From positions 8,804,001-8,868,000 of the forward strand of contig OY776132.1 of assembly GCA_963675135.1 (NCBI GenBank): 64,000 nucleotides of DNA, read 5' to 3'. Positions 1-10,642 of the stretch are shown here, piece by piece; position 1 is the stretch's first letter; each line of letters opens with the position of its first letter. This DNA is from Galeopsis tetrahit. Lineage: Eukaryota > Streptophyta > Magnoliopsida > Lamiales > Lamiaceae. The notes beneath the pieces are model-generated. The model searched no databases and was not told the DNA's origin. It was given only the letters and a program-made list of their open reading frames with translations. The position numbers and the translations under genes are program-made.

Positions 1-890
1 CACGGGGCGGGGCTGACTTGCCCCATTCTGAAAATGGGGCAGGGCAGTGCAAGTCCAAATCTCTCGGGGCAGCGCAGGGCGACTTCGGGGGAGGTCATTT
101 TGCCATCCCTAGATGCACCCCCTTATTTTTCATAAATGCACTTCTCTCTATAAAATTTCTATTACTACCCACTCCCCCACTAAAACCTAATTTTCCACAC
201 CAATACCTAATTTCCTACTTCATCTTCATCCTCTCATTCCCCCAACCCTCACTTCGCACCAGCCGTCGGTCCTCACCATCGCCCCGTCGCTGGCCAATGC
301 TGGCCCTCACGACCGTCGCGCCCCCTCCCTCTCCCCCATTTTTTGAGAATTTTCCCCAACCCACCCTCCCGCCCCCACCCCCGTCCACTAGCCGCCATGG
401 CCCCCGCCCCCTACCCCTGACCACTAGCCGCCATGGCCCCCGCCCCCTACCCCCGACCACTAGCTGCCATGGCCCCCGCCACTACCTTGGGCCGTCGCGG
501 CCCCTTCCCCCCCTCTTTTTTTTGTTCCCCCGCCTTATTTTTTCCCCTAACCCCCATCCGGCCGCTCCCCTTCCCCATCCACTGGCGTCGCCTCCCACAC
601 ACTCGCCGCCGCCCCGATCCAAGACGGTGCGACCAAATTTATTTTCCTTTTTTTTTTTACTGTTTCTCTTCCCCGTCATTTTTTTTGTATTTTTTTTATT
701 TTCGACCATTTTAGATCGATCAAATACACCCTCATCGACGAATTGTTGTCGACGAGAGTGTTTTTGTTCGATATAAAATGGTCGAATTTTTTTTGACCAA
801 CAAATGTCGACCATGTACACTTTCATCAAATAATGGTTGTCGACGAGGGTGTATTTGATCGACACTGGTTGATCGAAATTTATTAAATAA
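1..890. other. GC-rich low-complexity and GTCGA-motif segment
   Basis: The first 120 bases are G-rich with repeated GGGGC. Positions 180-620 are C-rich with scattered CCGCC. From about 700 to 880 there are repeated GTCGA/TCGAC words, the same vocabulary as the tandem array at 3145-3276. Open frames here translate to proline/serine/arginine low complexity and show no domain, so I call no gene. The bases near 105-150 (a GATGCACCCCC word, then AAATGCAC) reappear inverted near 2020-2045, so this may be one arm of a larger TIR element (about 100-2070) into which the two MITEs below inserted; that reading is tentative. Confidence 0.4.
386..486. repeat. 36-bp minisatellite, about 2.8 copies
   Basis: A unit starting CACTAGCCGCCATGG recurs at 386, 422 and 458, an exact period of 36 bases. 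The third copy is partial and has a substitution (GCTGCC). Confidence 0.85.
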
Positions 891-1137
891 GGGTTGGTCT
901 GCTATGGACTCGAGTGCATGTTGTGCACCCTAGTCCATGTTGCACTTTTCAGTTTTACTGACTTACACTTTTTGGTAAATGGTATTGCACTTTTCAATTA
1001 TTAAACTGTATAATAATATTTTTAGTAATAATTGAAAAGTGCAACACCATTTACCAAAAAGTGTAAGTCAGTAAAATCGAAAGGTGCAACATGACTAGGG
1101 TGCACAACATGCACTCGAGTGCATACTAGACTTTACC
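891..1137. mobile_element. Palindromic MITE, 247 bp, 9-bp TSD (Mutator-like)
   Basis: The element begins GGGTTGGTCTGCTATGG and its right end is the inverted equivalent (ACTCGAGTGCATACTAGAC then TTTACC). The arms are complementary almost to the centre, so a transcript would fold into a long hairpin. The 9-bp sequence ATTAAATAA lies directly on both sides (882-890 and 1138-1146), which points to a Mutator-superfamily transposase. There is no coding capacity. Relatives lie at 1149-1872, 40676-40895 and 51069-51297. Confidence 0.85.
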
Positions 1138-1148
1138 ATTAAATAAAA

Positions 1149-1872
1149 GGTTTAGTCTAGTATATACTTGAGTCCATGTTGTACACCCTAGTCCAATTTT
1201 TTTTTTTTTTATTATTATTATTATAAAAATAATTACATGACCTATAATAGTTATTTTTATTTCATTTTTTTTGTTCATTTTATTTCATTTTTTGCTATTT
1301 TTTTTGTTTCTTTTAATTTAATTTATTTTTATTTTTTTACTGTTTATTTTTTTATTTTACTTAAAAATATACCCATTCTCCATTTAAATTAATTTTTTAA
1401 GAAAAATTTTTATTCAATAAAAAGTGCAACACAAAATTACTAAAAAATGTAAGTCGATATAACAAAAAAGTGCAACACCATATTTACTAAAATTATAAGT
1501 TAGTATAACTAAAAGTGAAATACATTATTTATGAAATGTGCAAGTCGGTATTACTGTAAGAGTCTATAACTGAAAAGTGCAACAAATTTTTTTACTGAAA
1601 ACTTCAACACAATATTATTAAAAAGTGTAAGTCAGTATCACAATTTTTAATGAAAAGTGTAAGTTATTAAACAGAAAAATGCAACACAATATTACTAAAA
1701 AGTGTAAGTCACTATAAATAAAAATATTATTATACAATTTAATAATTGAAAAGTGCAACACCATTTTACCAAAAAGTGTAAGTCATAAAAAAGTGCAAGT
1801 CAGTACAACTGAAAAGTGCAACATGGACTAGAGTGCACACAACATGCACTCGAGTCCACAACAGACCAACTC
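1149..1872. mobile_element. Longer MITE of the same family, 724 bp, 9-bp TSD
   Basis: The left end (GGTTTAGTCTAGTATATAC) and the inverted right end (GAGTCCACAACAGACCAACTC) match the termini of the 891-1137 element. The 9-bp TAAATAAAA flanks it on both sides (1140-1148 and 1873-1881). The left TSD overlaps the right TSD of the neighbouring element by 7 bases, so one copy inserted at the target site of the other. The interior is AT-rich with many repeats of AAAGTGCAACA and AAGTGTAAGTC in both orientations. Confidence 0.8.
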
Positions 1873-2151
1873 TAAATAAAAAATGTGATTTTTTTAAGTT
1901 TTTTCGAATTTCTGGGTTTTGTGGTTTGGTGGCCACCATAAATGTTGTTGGTGGCGGTCGGAAGCGGTGGTGACGACGGCAATTAGGGAACGAAGGGAAC
2001 GAAGGGTGTAGTTAGTAATGGGGTGCATTTAGTAGTGCAATTTTACTGAAAGGGTATTTTGGGTTTTTTGCATGATTATTACTCCCTCTACAATTACTTT
2101 CACACTTTCCTTTCGGAGACATCCCACAATAACTTTCACACCTTTAAAATG

Positions 2152-2395
2152 GAAAACTCTTTATAAACTCCACCCTTACAATATCCTCAATTATACACAA
2201 ATTTTTACTCTATATATATATATATATAGGTTTACAAAATTACCTCTCAAAATTACTCCACTCATTATTATATATGAAAAACTCTTTATAAACTCCGCCC
2301 TCACAATATCCTCAATTATACACAAATTTTTACTCTATATATAGAGGTTTACAAAATTACCCCTCAAAACTCCACACTCTTTACAAAAATTTTAT
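2152..2395. repeat. Tandem duplication of about 120 bp
   Basis: A block starting AAAACTCTTTATAAACTCC and ending in a TATA run plus AGGTTTACAAAATTACC occurs at about 2152 and again at about 2277. The copies differ by a few substitutions and by the length of the TA run. Confidence 0.75.
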
Positions 2396-2442
2396 TATAC
2401 ATTTACCTATTAAAAGGTGTAAATAATCAGACCCATTTTTTT

Positions 2443-3659
2443 GGGTTGGGGTATATACCCCTCCAGCTTTGTTTAATACACTCCCCCGATACATGTACTC
2501 CCCTTAAAATACGCTTAAGATAGATACACTCCCCCTAAATTATCTATTATACCCCTTTCTCTTAAAATTCTATAAGATAAATACACACCCCTTAAAACCC
2601 TAATTTTCATTCTTCTCCCTCATTTAAAACCCTAATTCTTCATTCTCCTCCTCCAAATATAATTTCAGCCCTTCCTCCCCAACCGCCCCCACCGTCCGCC
2701 GGCGTCCGTCGCGGCCCTTCGATGGCCGCCCACCACCACACGCAGCGCCCGCCCCCCCCCCCCCGCTCACCCAGCGTCCGCCGCTATCCTCCATCTTCTG
2801 CAACAAGAGCGGCGGCGTCCTCCTCCATCTTTTTTTTTTTAATTCTGCAACAAGAGCGGCGGCGCCGCCCCCTCCTCCAGCGACGCCGCCTCCGCCACTT
2901 CTCCAGCCTTTCGCCTCCGGGAACCCCACCCAAGCCAGCCAACCGCCATTCTCCAAGTCGCCGATGAAGAAAGATGAATCGGGTTTGGTTTTTTTATTTT
3001 ATTTTTTATATTTTCGACCAATATGGGTCACCCAAAAAGACTTTGGTCGACGATAGGTTGTCGATGAACGTGAACGTGTTTCTGGGCGACCCATAATGGC
3101 CGAAAACTTTAATTTTTTTTTTAAATTTTCTTTCGAAACACCATAGTCGATCAGAGTATCTTTGATCGACAAACCAGAGTCGATCGGAGTATCTTTGGTC
3201 GACAAACCAGAGTCGATCGGAGTATCTTTGGTCGACAAACCAGAGTCGATCGGAGTATCTTTGGTCGACAAACCAGTGTCGACCGAATAGGTTTTGATCG
3301 ATTAATCTAGTTTGTTAATTTCTAAGTTTGTTTTTTAATTTCTAAATTTTTTGTTTGAGGTGGTGATGGTGGCTGCCGGAGGTGTAGCAGCAGTGAGAGA
3401 GGCGGCGAGGGGCGGCGGCAGTGAGAGGGGGTGGCAACGGCTGCTGGAGGATATTAGAATTAGGGTTAGTGTGTGTCTTTTAAATTAGGGTTTTAAATTA
3501 GGGTTAGTGTTAGAATTAGGTTAGGATTAGTTTTAAATTTTGGAGGAGTGTATGTATTTTTGTATTTTATTATAAGGGTAAAATTGGTATTTTGTATGAA
3601 TATTTAATTAATAAAAGTGAGGGGAGTGTATTAAACAAAGCTGTATATATGCCAATCCC
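2443..3659. mobile_element. Non-autonomous TIR element, about 1.2 kb
   Basis: The left end contains CAGCTTTGTTTAATACACTC (2464-2483) and the right end contains its inverse. The outer ends also pair (GGGTTGGGGTATATA against the inverse of TATATATGCCAATCCC). T-runs on both sides hide the exact target duplication. The inside has CCGCC-rich blocks on opposite strands near each end, a GTCGAC-rich tandem array at 3145-3276, and repeated TTAGGGTTTTAAA. I found no transposase and cannot assign the superfamily. Confidence 0.65.
3145..3276. repeat. 33-bp tandem repeat, four copies
   Basis: A unit starting AGTCGATCGGAGTATC and containing the palindrome GTCGAC starts at 3145, 3178, 3211 and 3244, with a decayed fifth copy after 3277. 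The first copy differs by two substitutions. The array lies inside the TIR element at 2443-3659. Confidence 0.9.
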
Positions 3660-3711
3660 TTTTTTTTTCTTCAAATTTGTTATTTCGACTCCAAGTCCAA
3701 TATTAAAGTGC

Positions 3712-4000
3712 AGGCAATGTGGGCCGGCCCATGTCAAATGTTGGCTTAGGAGTATTACTTTTAAATTTTAATACCAACTGACTAAAAGTTGTTCCAATTC
3801 TCAACTTTGTGCTCACGATTTTTCAATTCAACTGTTCTTATAGATTTTTTTTTTTTTAATATTTGATGTATACTTATATTTTGTTGTAATGGATTTTGAC
3901 TACGCTCTTACCATGCTCTTCCTCCGCTTACATGAAGCTCCTTGACGAAACATTTAACATGAACGCCCCTCGAAGAATTCTCATTTGATAACCATATATA
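3712..4000 (+). pseudogene. CDC20 5'-end fragment (duplicated block)
   Basis: From 3889 the DNA reads as a broken copy of the CDC20 start at 41401: a Met codon, then words equivalent to DFDY-LTML, then after a frame change AYMKLLDETFNMN and APRRIL, ending near 3981. The preceding bases (ATATTTGATGTATAC) match the CDC20 leader at 41355-41375. The block 3712-4000, including GGCCGGCCCATGTCAAATG and the TCTCATTTGATAAC that follows the gene words, is colinear with 23412-23715. It lacks all WD40 sequence and is certainly non-functional. Confidence 0.75.
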
Positions 4001-4375
4001 TAGAAGTGAACTTAATATATACAAAAAAATTTCTAAAATATTTTAAAAGATAATTACAAAAATAATATATTTATATTATGTATTTCTAACATATTTTAGA
4101 AAATAATTAAAAAATACTCCGTATTATACCGTAGATGACAAAAAAACTCATTTGATAACATCATTTATATATATACAAGTGAATTTCTTAATCTATGATA
4201 TACAAAAAAATTCTAAAATATTTTAAAAGATAATTACAAAAATAATATACTTTATTTCTAAAATATTTTAGTAGATAATTAAAAAATAATATTTAAAAGA
4301 TAATTACAAAAATAATATACTTATATTATGTATTTCTAAAATATTTTAGTAGATAATTAAAAAATACTCCAATAT
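3985..4375. repeat. AT-rich degenerate direct repeats
   Basis: Words such as CATTTGATAAC, TTCTAAAATATTTTAAAAG and ATAATTACAAAAATAATAT recur three to four times as imperfect direct copies. Nothing coding is visible. Confidence 0.6.
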
Positions 4376-4389
4376 ACATCTGAGTTGAC

Positions 4390-4590
4390 CGTTGATCAAT
4401 TTAATTTTTTTTTGGGTAATTTTTTTTTGTTACACTTTTAAGTTGTAACGACTTACATTTTTTAGTAATATTGTGTTGCACTTTTCAGTTATAATAACTT
4501 ACAATTTTCATTAAAAAATGTGATACTAATTTACACTTTTTAATAATATTGTGTTGCACTTTTCAGTTATAAGAACTTACACTTTTTGTT
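4390..4590. repeat. Decayed remnant of the AAGTGCAAC/GTGTAAGTC MITE family
   Basis: Multiple copies of TTGCACTTTTCAGTTATAA and ACTTACACTTTTT match the interior of the MITEs at 891-1872, but no complete terminus or target duplication can be found. Confidence 0.5.
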
Positions 4591-5060
4591 GGTTCTGAAA
4601 GGAGTATATAATAAGTGTATGAGGGGGAATACACTTGTATGCAAATCTTTTTCAAACTTTAACCAAACTGGCTTCAGCAACCAACTCTTCTGATATGATT
4701 AACTCTTAGAAGATAATCAATCTACTAAGTACTATTGAGTACTTAGTTGAATCACTATCTAAATGAGTTATATGTGCGGAATAGTGGTTGGCCCTTTAGT
4801 TTAAACTCCTTTTAATTACTGAAATCTTCTTAACACTTAAGTTGTTTTTCAGGGGACTTGTCCCAATACAATTTTGCACAGTTTGTGTGCAGTGTATGAA
4901 TGTGTTGTTTGAATGAAAGTACTTTGAAAGTAAATCAACACAAGAATTATAGTGGTTCAGAGACTCAAGCTCCTACATCCACTTTCCCTGATTAAACAGG
5001 ATAATTCCTTCACTCTTGGAATTACTTGTTTTATAGTGCCAAGGTGCACTTGGAATTATG
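4590..5060. mobile_element. Possible Copia-type LTR remnant
   Basis: The segment starts TGTTGGTTCTGAAAGG and later contains GTGGTTCAGAGACTCAAGC followed by CTCCTACATCCAC. That wording resembles the R/U5 region of plant Copia LTRs. No partner LTR, primer site or coding region is present, so this would be a solo or truncated LTR. The assignment rests on wording alone. Confidence 0.3.
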
Positions 5061-5159
5061 TGTTTTATAATTACTTGAATTCCTTCATGTCTAGTTGAAT
5101 TCAACTTTTTTTGTGTCCATTCTGTTGTTAATTTAGAGTATTGCATTCTGGATTTGTAG

Positions 5160-5370
5160 GTGATAGCTGGTCTTTGGATTCTTTCGGTACTTACTTTGTT
5201 TTACATCTTGCTTCATCGTCAGTTAATGATGCTTTCTTACAAGGTAATATAAGTGGTTGTAATTTTCATTAACTGGTTTTGTTTCTTGCTCTACAGGCTT
5301 TTTTTTGTTGCACATGATTCCTTTTCTTTATGATAAATACGAAGACCAGGTTGATGCATTAGCTGACAAG
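5160..5370 (+). pseudogene. Reticulon-like protein fragment
   Basis: After an AG acceptor at 5158-5159 the DNA reads VIAGLWILSV, then LTLFYI. After a second acceptor, 5297-5370 reads FLLHMIPFLYDKYEDQVDALADK-like in one frame and ends at a GT donor. Both pieces match the second hydrophobic hairpin of the plant reticulon domain, which shapes tubular ER membranes. The first piece lacks the residues that normally separate the two words, and nothing else of the gene is here. It sits 25 bases upstream of an F-box exon copy, so this is a scrambled gene-fragment cluster. Confidence 0.6.
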
Positions 5371-5395
5371 GTAATATACGAGGTTTAATGTACAG

Positions 5396-6240
5396 GTCAT
5401 GGAATGTTGCAGCTAGTGACGACCATCTTTGTAAATTGGTAAAGATATACACTTGCCTTCAAAGCAGCCAGCCTATAAAGGTATGTTAAAGATGTTGAAT
5501 TCATACTTTTTAACTTTCAAGAGTGAAAAAAGTAACATATTATTGCATGGAAGAAGATTAAATACCATGATAAGATTATTAAGAATGAATGAATGAGATA
5601 CTTCAAACTTCATCTTGTGGGAGCTATTGACAGAAACTCCGATGAACACAACTGATAGAAGATGATTATATTTATTCTACTTAATCTTTTTAAGTTACTG
5701 TTTGATTTGTTACATTATGAGTATTTCTTTTAGATATGTTTGATTCTAGATAAATAACTGTTTTTATCATTGTTTTAGGGGTTTGAATTCGATTAATGAA
5801 AATCCCAGAATTTTATCAATCTCAATTTTAATGCATCCATCATTTATCAAGAATACTGGAGTAGTATAGTTATGGGCTTATCCTAGGCAGAACTTTACAA
5901 CAGCAGGTAATAGTTCTAGGCAAAGTCTTACGTAAATCAGTTTCACTGTGTGAGTGCAATTGATTTGTATTTTTTGTGTACATTTAAATAGTACTCCTTA
6001 TTAGTTGTTTTATTAAAAGGTATTAGTTTGTCAGTAATAATTGTGAATCATTTGTTAGGATTCAAAGGAAGAAAGAAGATCTTGAAGCTGCGGTTGAAGG
6101 TTCCGCCTCCGATCATCAGCTCTCCACAGGTTTCGCCTCCGATCATCTGCTCTCCAAGACTCTAGACAAGAATTTTCCTTTATCTATGCTTATCTTGTAT
6201 TGATAATTCGTAATATCCATCTTGTTATTGGAAAATCTGA
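5396..6240 (+). pseudogene. F-box gene fragment, third decayed copy
   Basis: Bases 5396-5480 copy the exon at 20651-20781 (encoding SWNVAASDDHL), with a substitution changing W to C in the HLWKLL word and an internal deletion that removes the YDTYFG part. The following intron up to about 5700 is also recognisable. At 6060-6240 the DNA matches 44980-45110, the region before the AAA N-terminal exon, with an internal duplication of TTCCGCCTCCGATCATC. So this block derives from the same gene order as the region at 43395-45310. Confidence 0.7.
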
Positions 6241-6816
6241 CAATTTATTTGTTGTTATTACTGCATGATACAAAAATCAGTTAAAGTATTAATTATTATT
6301 GTTTTGTGTTACAGTATTTTGTGGAATGTTAAAGTTGTTTACTAAAGGTTTAGTTGAATAATGTTGATATTGTACTGTGGGGGAGTTGAGATGATTTATA
6401 TAAAAACTCCAAATTGGATGCATTAGTTGTACCTTCGTTAGGCGAGTTCTATAAAAACTAAGAACCGTTCCGGTGCTTGATCGGGTCCAACTCCATCCCG
6501 ATCGACTCGAGGTGTTCAATGATGCTACGAATTTACACTCGTCCCATTGTTATCCCTAAATTATGTTAAAATTCATGCACATTTTATTAAACCACAATCA
6601 CACAATAAACAAACACTTTTAATATTGATCAAATTGTGAATTTGAATAGCTTTACAAATGTGTGACGAGTAAATGTAATAGTGTGTTGTGCAATATCTTT
6701 TTTTTTAAAATACAGATAAAAATAAATAGGTGTACTGAAAAAAATTATTTATCTTAATGGTGAAGTGTTATTTATTTGTGATTTAGTAGTAAAATTAAAA
6801 GACAAAACAAATAATA
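6241..6816. other. AT-rich spacer
   Basis: I see no gene or complete element here. It ends at the TAA target duplication (6817-6819) of the Harbinger transposon. Confidence 0.6.
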
Positions 6817-6833
6817 TAAGGGCTCATTTGGTG

Positions 6834-6878
6834 GCCAAGATTAGACATGATAAATGTGAGATATGAGCTAATCTTGGC
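6834..6878. repeat. Subterminal 11-bp hairpin and repeated end motif
   Basis: Directly after the left terminal repeat, GCCAAGATTAG (6834-6844) pairs perfectly with CTAATCTTGGC (6868-6878). Shortly after, at about 6889-6906, TTTGGTGGAAGTCACC resembles the right end read inwards (TTTGGTGGAAATCAC). These may be subterminal binding sites for the transposon proteins; that role is inferred. Confidence 0.7.
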
Positions 6879-6906
6879 TTTTTATGTGTTTGGTGGAAGT
6901 CACCAA

Positions 6907-8214
6907 GGCCCACTACAAAAGGGGAAGCCCATTACAAATTGAAGACTAAACTACGTTTTTTGTCTTTGCAAAATAGGTGAGATAGACAAAGATAAGAAAA
7001 AGCGGAGTTGGCGTTAAAAGCCAAATACCATCCATACCCTTCATATTTAAAGACAAAATCTACAGTTTCTGTCACAATATCTTTCTTCTTCGAGTCTCTT
7101 CCTCTTCCACTCCGAAACGGCGATTTTGAGTGAGCGACCTTTTCAGGCCAGCGTCCTCGTGGCGAAGGGATCTACTTGAGTCGGCGACCTTGGGCTTCGG
7201 AGTTAGTGGTCGTCGCTCACGTTTCTTGGTTTTTTTTTTTTTTTTTGGTTTTATACACATTCATTTTGATTATCTTTTCATTTTTTGCTAGGGTTCTGGG
7301 AATAGGGTCTCGAAAACGCGCGTTTGATCGGTTTGTGAAAGTTTGGATCTTTCTGTATTTCGTCGGTACGCACCACTCAAAACCTAATTTCTTGTCTTTT
7401 CATTATGTCTACAGTGTGAGGGTTGTGGATTTGCTTTGTTGCACGATCTGGTGTAACTTGGGTGCTCAGTATTGTGTGTGACTCTGTTTGTTGCACGATA
7501 TGTTTAAGTTTTTTTTTTTTTTTTTGTATTGGTGATTTCTTGAGTTATTTAGTCATAGAATGATAGTATTCTGGTCTATTTGAACAGTGATATGTTTTGT
7601 GATGATGGGTTTATGTTCTTATGATACATGTTTTCTTTGCCTTGCAAGTTTGCATGTCAAACAGTAGTACTTGTGGGTTAGTTTCTGTCATGGGTGGTAT
7701 TATATTACTTAGTTGTATACGGCCTTCTACAGTGAGAGAAGTTGGATGATCTTCTTGTTGATGAAATGTAGTTGGGTTTTGTGTGTATGCCCATGTATTT
7801 ATAAATACTGATTACAAACCTTTTATAATTATTGAGTTTTCTGGTAATTTCTTATTACATATGCATCTCTAAAACTTCTACTGCTGTATTTATTAAAGTG
7901 TAATTCATTTTAATTTTTAGAGACCTTGTACCAATATTACTGTCCTTATTAAATTGAAATTCAATTTATTACCTATTACTTGTACTCCCGGATGTTTATT
8001 TTTTGCACCAAAGGGGTGTCGTATAACTTCTATGTCCACACAACACTTATTGATTGGTTATCTGGGAGGGGAAGTAGTGTGTATGTGGTGTATGGAGTGT
8101 TGAATGTTGTGATGGTTGCTGTTATGAACATTAGTTATAGTTTATACAGCGTCACATTTGTACATGCATATTAACGAAATCGTATCTTTCTCTTTCCCAA
8201 TACAACTGTGCAGA
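6907..8214. other. 5' flank of gene A within the element
   Basis: No other domain is recognisable. Bases 7100-7300 are relatively GC-rich with CGGCGA words, as in a plant leader. Long T-runs follow, and a CAG at 8211-8213 just before the ATG could be a splice acceptor for an untranslated first exon. Confidence 0.4.
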
Positions 8215-8887
8215 ATGACTAGTTCAAGTGTCCACCCGAACGAGTGCCAGATCCCCGACGACTTTGAGACACGTGCATTCCGAGGCTGGACGTACTCTAC
8301 ATGAGGAAGACATGCTACTGGAGATAGTGGAGGATCTGTTGAAGAAGCGAACCATCAACTCAGATGTGAAGTACAACATTCTAATTGGTGATGTTGCACG
8401 GCGTTACAAGTCACATTCTGATCTGCAAGTGTCAGCTGTGGATGTCAAGAAGAAGATGGAAGACATATCCACTCGTTACCTATACTTCCGTGCATTCTTA
8501 TTTCGGTCGAAGGGGGTGTTGTACAACTTCGCCACTAACGAGGCGATTATTGATCCAGCTGTGTACTGGAACAATGGGAAGGTATTAGAAACCCTTTCCA
8601 TTTTGATTATATATTTTTAAGTCAATTACACTGATGTTGGTGTTGGTGACCACTTCAATATTTGATTGTAGGAGTGGGAGTGGAATGCCTGGTTTCGATT
8701 GTGTGGGTTTCCTTTATACAATAGCTGTCATCGAGTGTTTGAGCTGAACGGGCTAGACAAGTACGCTCGCCCATATATTGCAGTGGAACCTCTCATCCCG
8801 GCTGAAATTGGATATTCTGAAAATATTAATCGGCCCCGTAACTGCTATCGTCCTATTCCATGTCCGTGTGGTCGAGGGACCTACTAG
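8215..8887 (+). pseudogene. SANT/Myb-like protein A of the Harbinger element (frameshifted)
   Basis: Exon 1 runs 8215-8581 and exon 2 8672-8887, joined by a GT-AG intron. From the ATG at 8215 the frame reads to FRGWTYST and hits TGA at 8302. Dropping the single T at 8302 restores the typical WT-x-x-EED start of a SANT/Myb-like helix followed by MLLEIVEDLL. Later parts show the usual family layout: a K-rich stretch, YFRAFLFRSKG, DPAVYW, and in exon 2 WNAWFRLCGFPLY before a short tail. Such domains bind DNA or transposase in Harbinger elements. It converges with gene B. Either the gene is dead by one base or the base is a sequencing error; a GTG at 8228 is an unlikely start. Confidence 0.7.
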
Positions 8888-9427
8888 TCCGACGTATAAC
8901 AATTCGTATTGATATAACTTTTGGTAGACGACCATTAATCTTGGACTGATATGGTGTATTTTTGTACATTTTGAACAACTGATGTGTCTTTTTTTTTTTT
9001 TTGTACATTTTGAACAGCTAGTATGGTATTCTTTTTGGTACTCTTTGAACTAATATTGTGGCTATTTATTTTTGTTTTGCTTGCTCATTATTTTTGTTTT
9101 AGGCCATTTGTCTTATGCTTTTTGTTATGAGCATTGGTCATATATATTTAAATCGCAACCAGATTGATATGAATACATAATATTGGTTATGGAAAATACA
9201 ACACCTTAAACACGTGTTTCTACTAATGCAACAATGACTGAATAGCAAATTAATAAGCACAATAAAGCAGTACATTAAAGAACAACCTAGACACTAGTGA
9301 AAACATTAGGATAAATGCATAACAAGTTTAACAGCACCTGACTTCATACCAACTCAATATTAGACTCATAACTTTAAAACCACAATCGTAACACGGGCGA
9401 TCGACACAAGATCAACGGCTCATTGAT

Positions 9428-10214
9428 TCACTTCTTCCATGGAGAGGCGTTAACCCAGCTTGGCGGCGGACCTTTCTTCGGGGTACCGCATGTGCCGTCC
9501 GATGCCGAAGGTTTTGAGTTAACGGAACTTGGATCGTCACGAAATTTGCTAAGTGATTTCCAGAAACGATTGAATGAGCTTGTGTCGCCATCCGAACTAC
9601 TCCTTCCAACAACACCCTTTCCCTTCATGGTTGCACAATCAATGGCATGCTCGAGCTGTTCAATATGCTCAACAAAGTGTGTAGGAGACTCATGCAATTG
9701 AGTACGCTCATCTGTGGGTTCTCCAAATATAATTTTTAAAGCCCCCCATTCAGGCTCACCCTCTTTTTGATATGCTTGGGCGAACGGATTGACCTGTTAT
9801 TTGCAAACATATTAGTATACACTTTTTATGTTTTTTCACAACAACCACTCAAATAATAATTTTTACCCGGATGACGTTCGACCACGTGTCGTCATCTGTG
9901 CGAATAACATTTGTAGATTCGTCGTACTCAACACCCTCAAGACGTATCAACCATGAAAAAACACCGTGCCGCATCCGTAGGCGCTCCACTTGTATGTTAC
10001 AGAATTCATTGTCGAACGACGTTTTGTTTAGCATGTTCACCGTGAAGCGGGCACCATCTATTCCATAGAAGTTGTCGTATCCGCTACCGTGAGCATAAAA
10101 AAGGCCCATACGAACATTGTCGGACAACGATTTCGAGAACTCTCGGTCCATTTTCGCCGTCCATTCCAAACCGTAGAGAAAATCGTCTTGAGTGAGGGCT
10201 ATTTCTCGACTCAT
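9428..10214 (-). CDS. SANT/Myb-like protein B of the Harbinger element
   Basis: Two exons, 10214-9867 and 9793-9428, with a 73-bp GT-AG intron that keeps frame, give 237 residues. The first exon has the SANT/Myb-like layout: DDFLYGLEWTAKMDREF, a middle helix region, then RHGVFSWLIRLEGVEYDES and TNVIRTDDDTWSNVIR. The second continues NPFAQAYQKEGEPEWGALK up to IFGEPTDE, the usual end of this domain family in plants. The tail (residues about 145-237) is Ser/Gly/Lys-rich and ends SPWKK. I chose the ATG at 10214 because the domain begins nine residues later. The protein is presumably nuclear and DNA-binding; its partner is unknown. It lies convergent to gene A. Confidence 0.8.
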
Positions 10215-10642
10215 TTTTTTACACTCTCTCCTTATATTATCCTTAGGTATTTTGTAAAATTTTGTGGTAATGTAATAGACAAGTTGCATGTAATGTATAT
10301 ATAGACATGCTTGTGTTTTTTCAAATAGAAGTTTTAAGGGCTTAGGCTTAGGAGTGATTGCTATGTTGACCAAAATAGAGGGAATATATTCACCTGCAAC
10401 ATAAAAAGATGTGGACGCATGCATTTAGTTTGTCCTCATTTGCATCCACACAATAATAATCAATTGGTATGGCAAGTAATAAGTGGGCATAGACCAAATG
10501 AGCCAAACCATGCAGGGAATATATTCCTCTGCCAATTTCAAAAAACTCACGTGTGCATAGACCAAAAAATGTTTGCTTTCTTATGTGTATTGTGTTGTCA
10601 ATTGTTTTGTTCTTTTTGGAAAAAACAAACATTTCTTAATAT

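Noticed and set aside
18..776. Long open frame of 252 codons
   Set aside because: It is Pro/Ser/Arg low complexity over C-rich DNA with a minisatellite inside, and no domain or splice context.
2624..2967. Overlapping Gly- and Pro-rich frames on both strands
   Set aside because: They arise from CCGCC-rich DNA inside a TIR element.
3145..3276. CRISPR-like array
   Set aside because: The repeats are directly adjacent with no spacers and the context is plant nuclear DNA.
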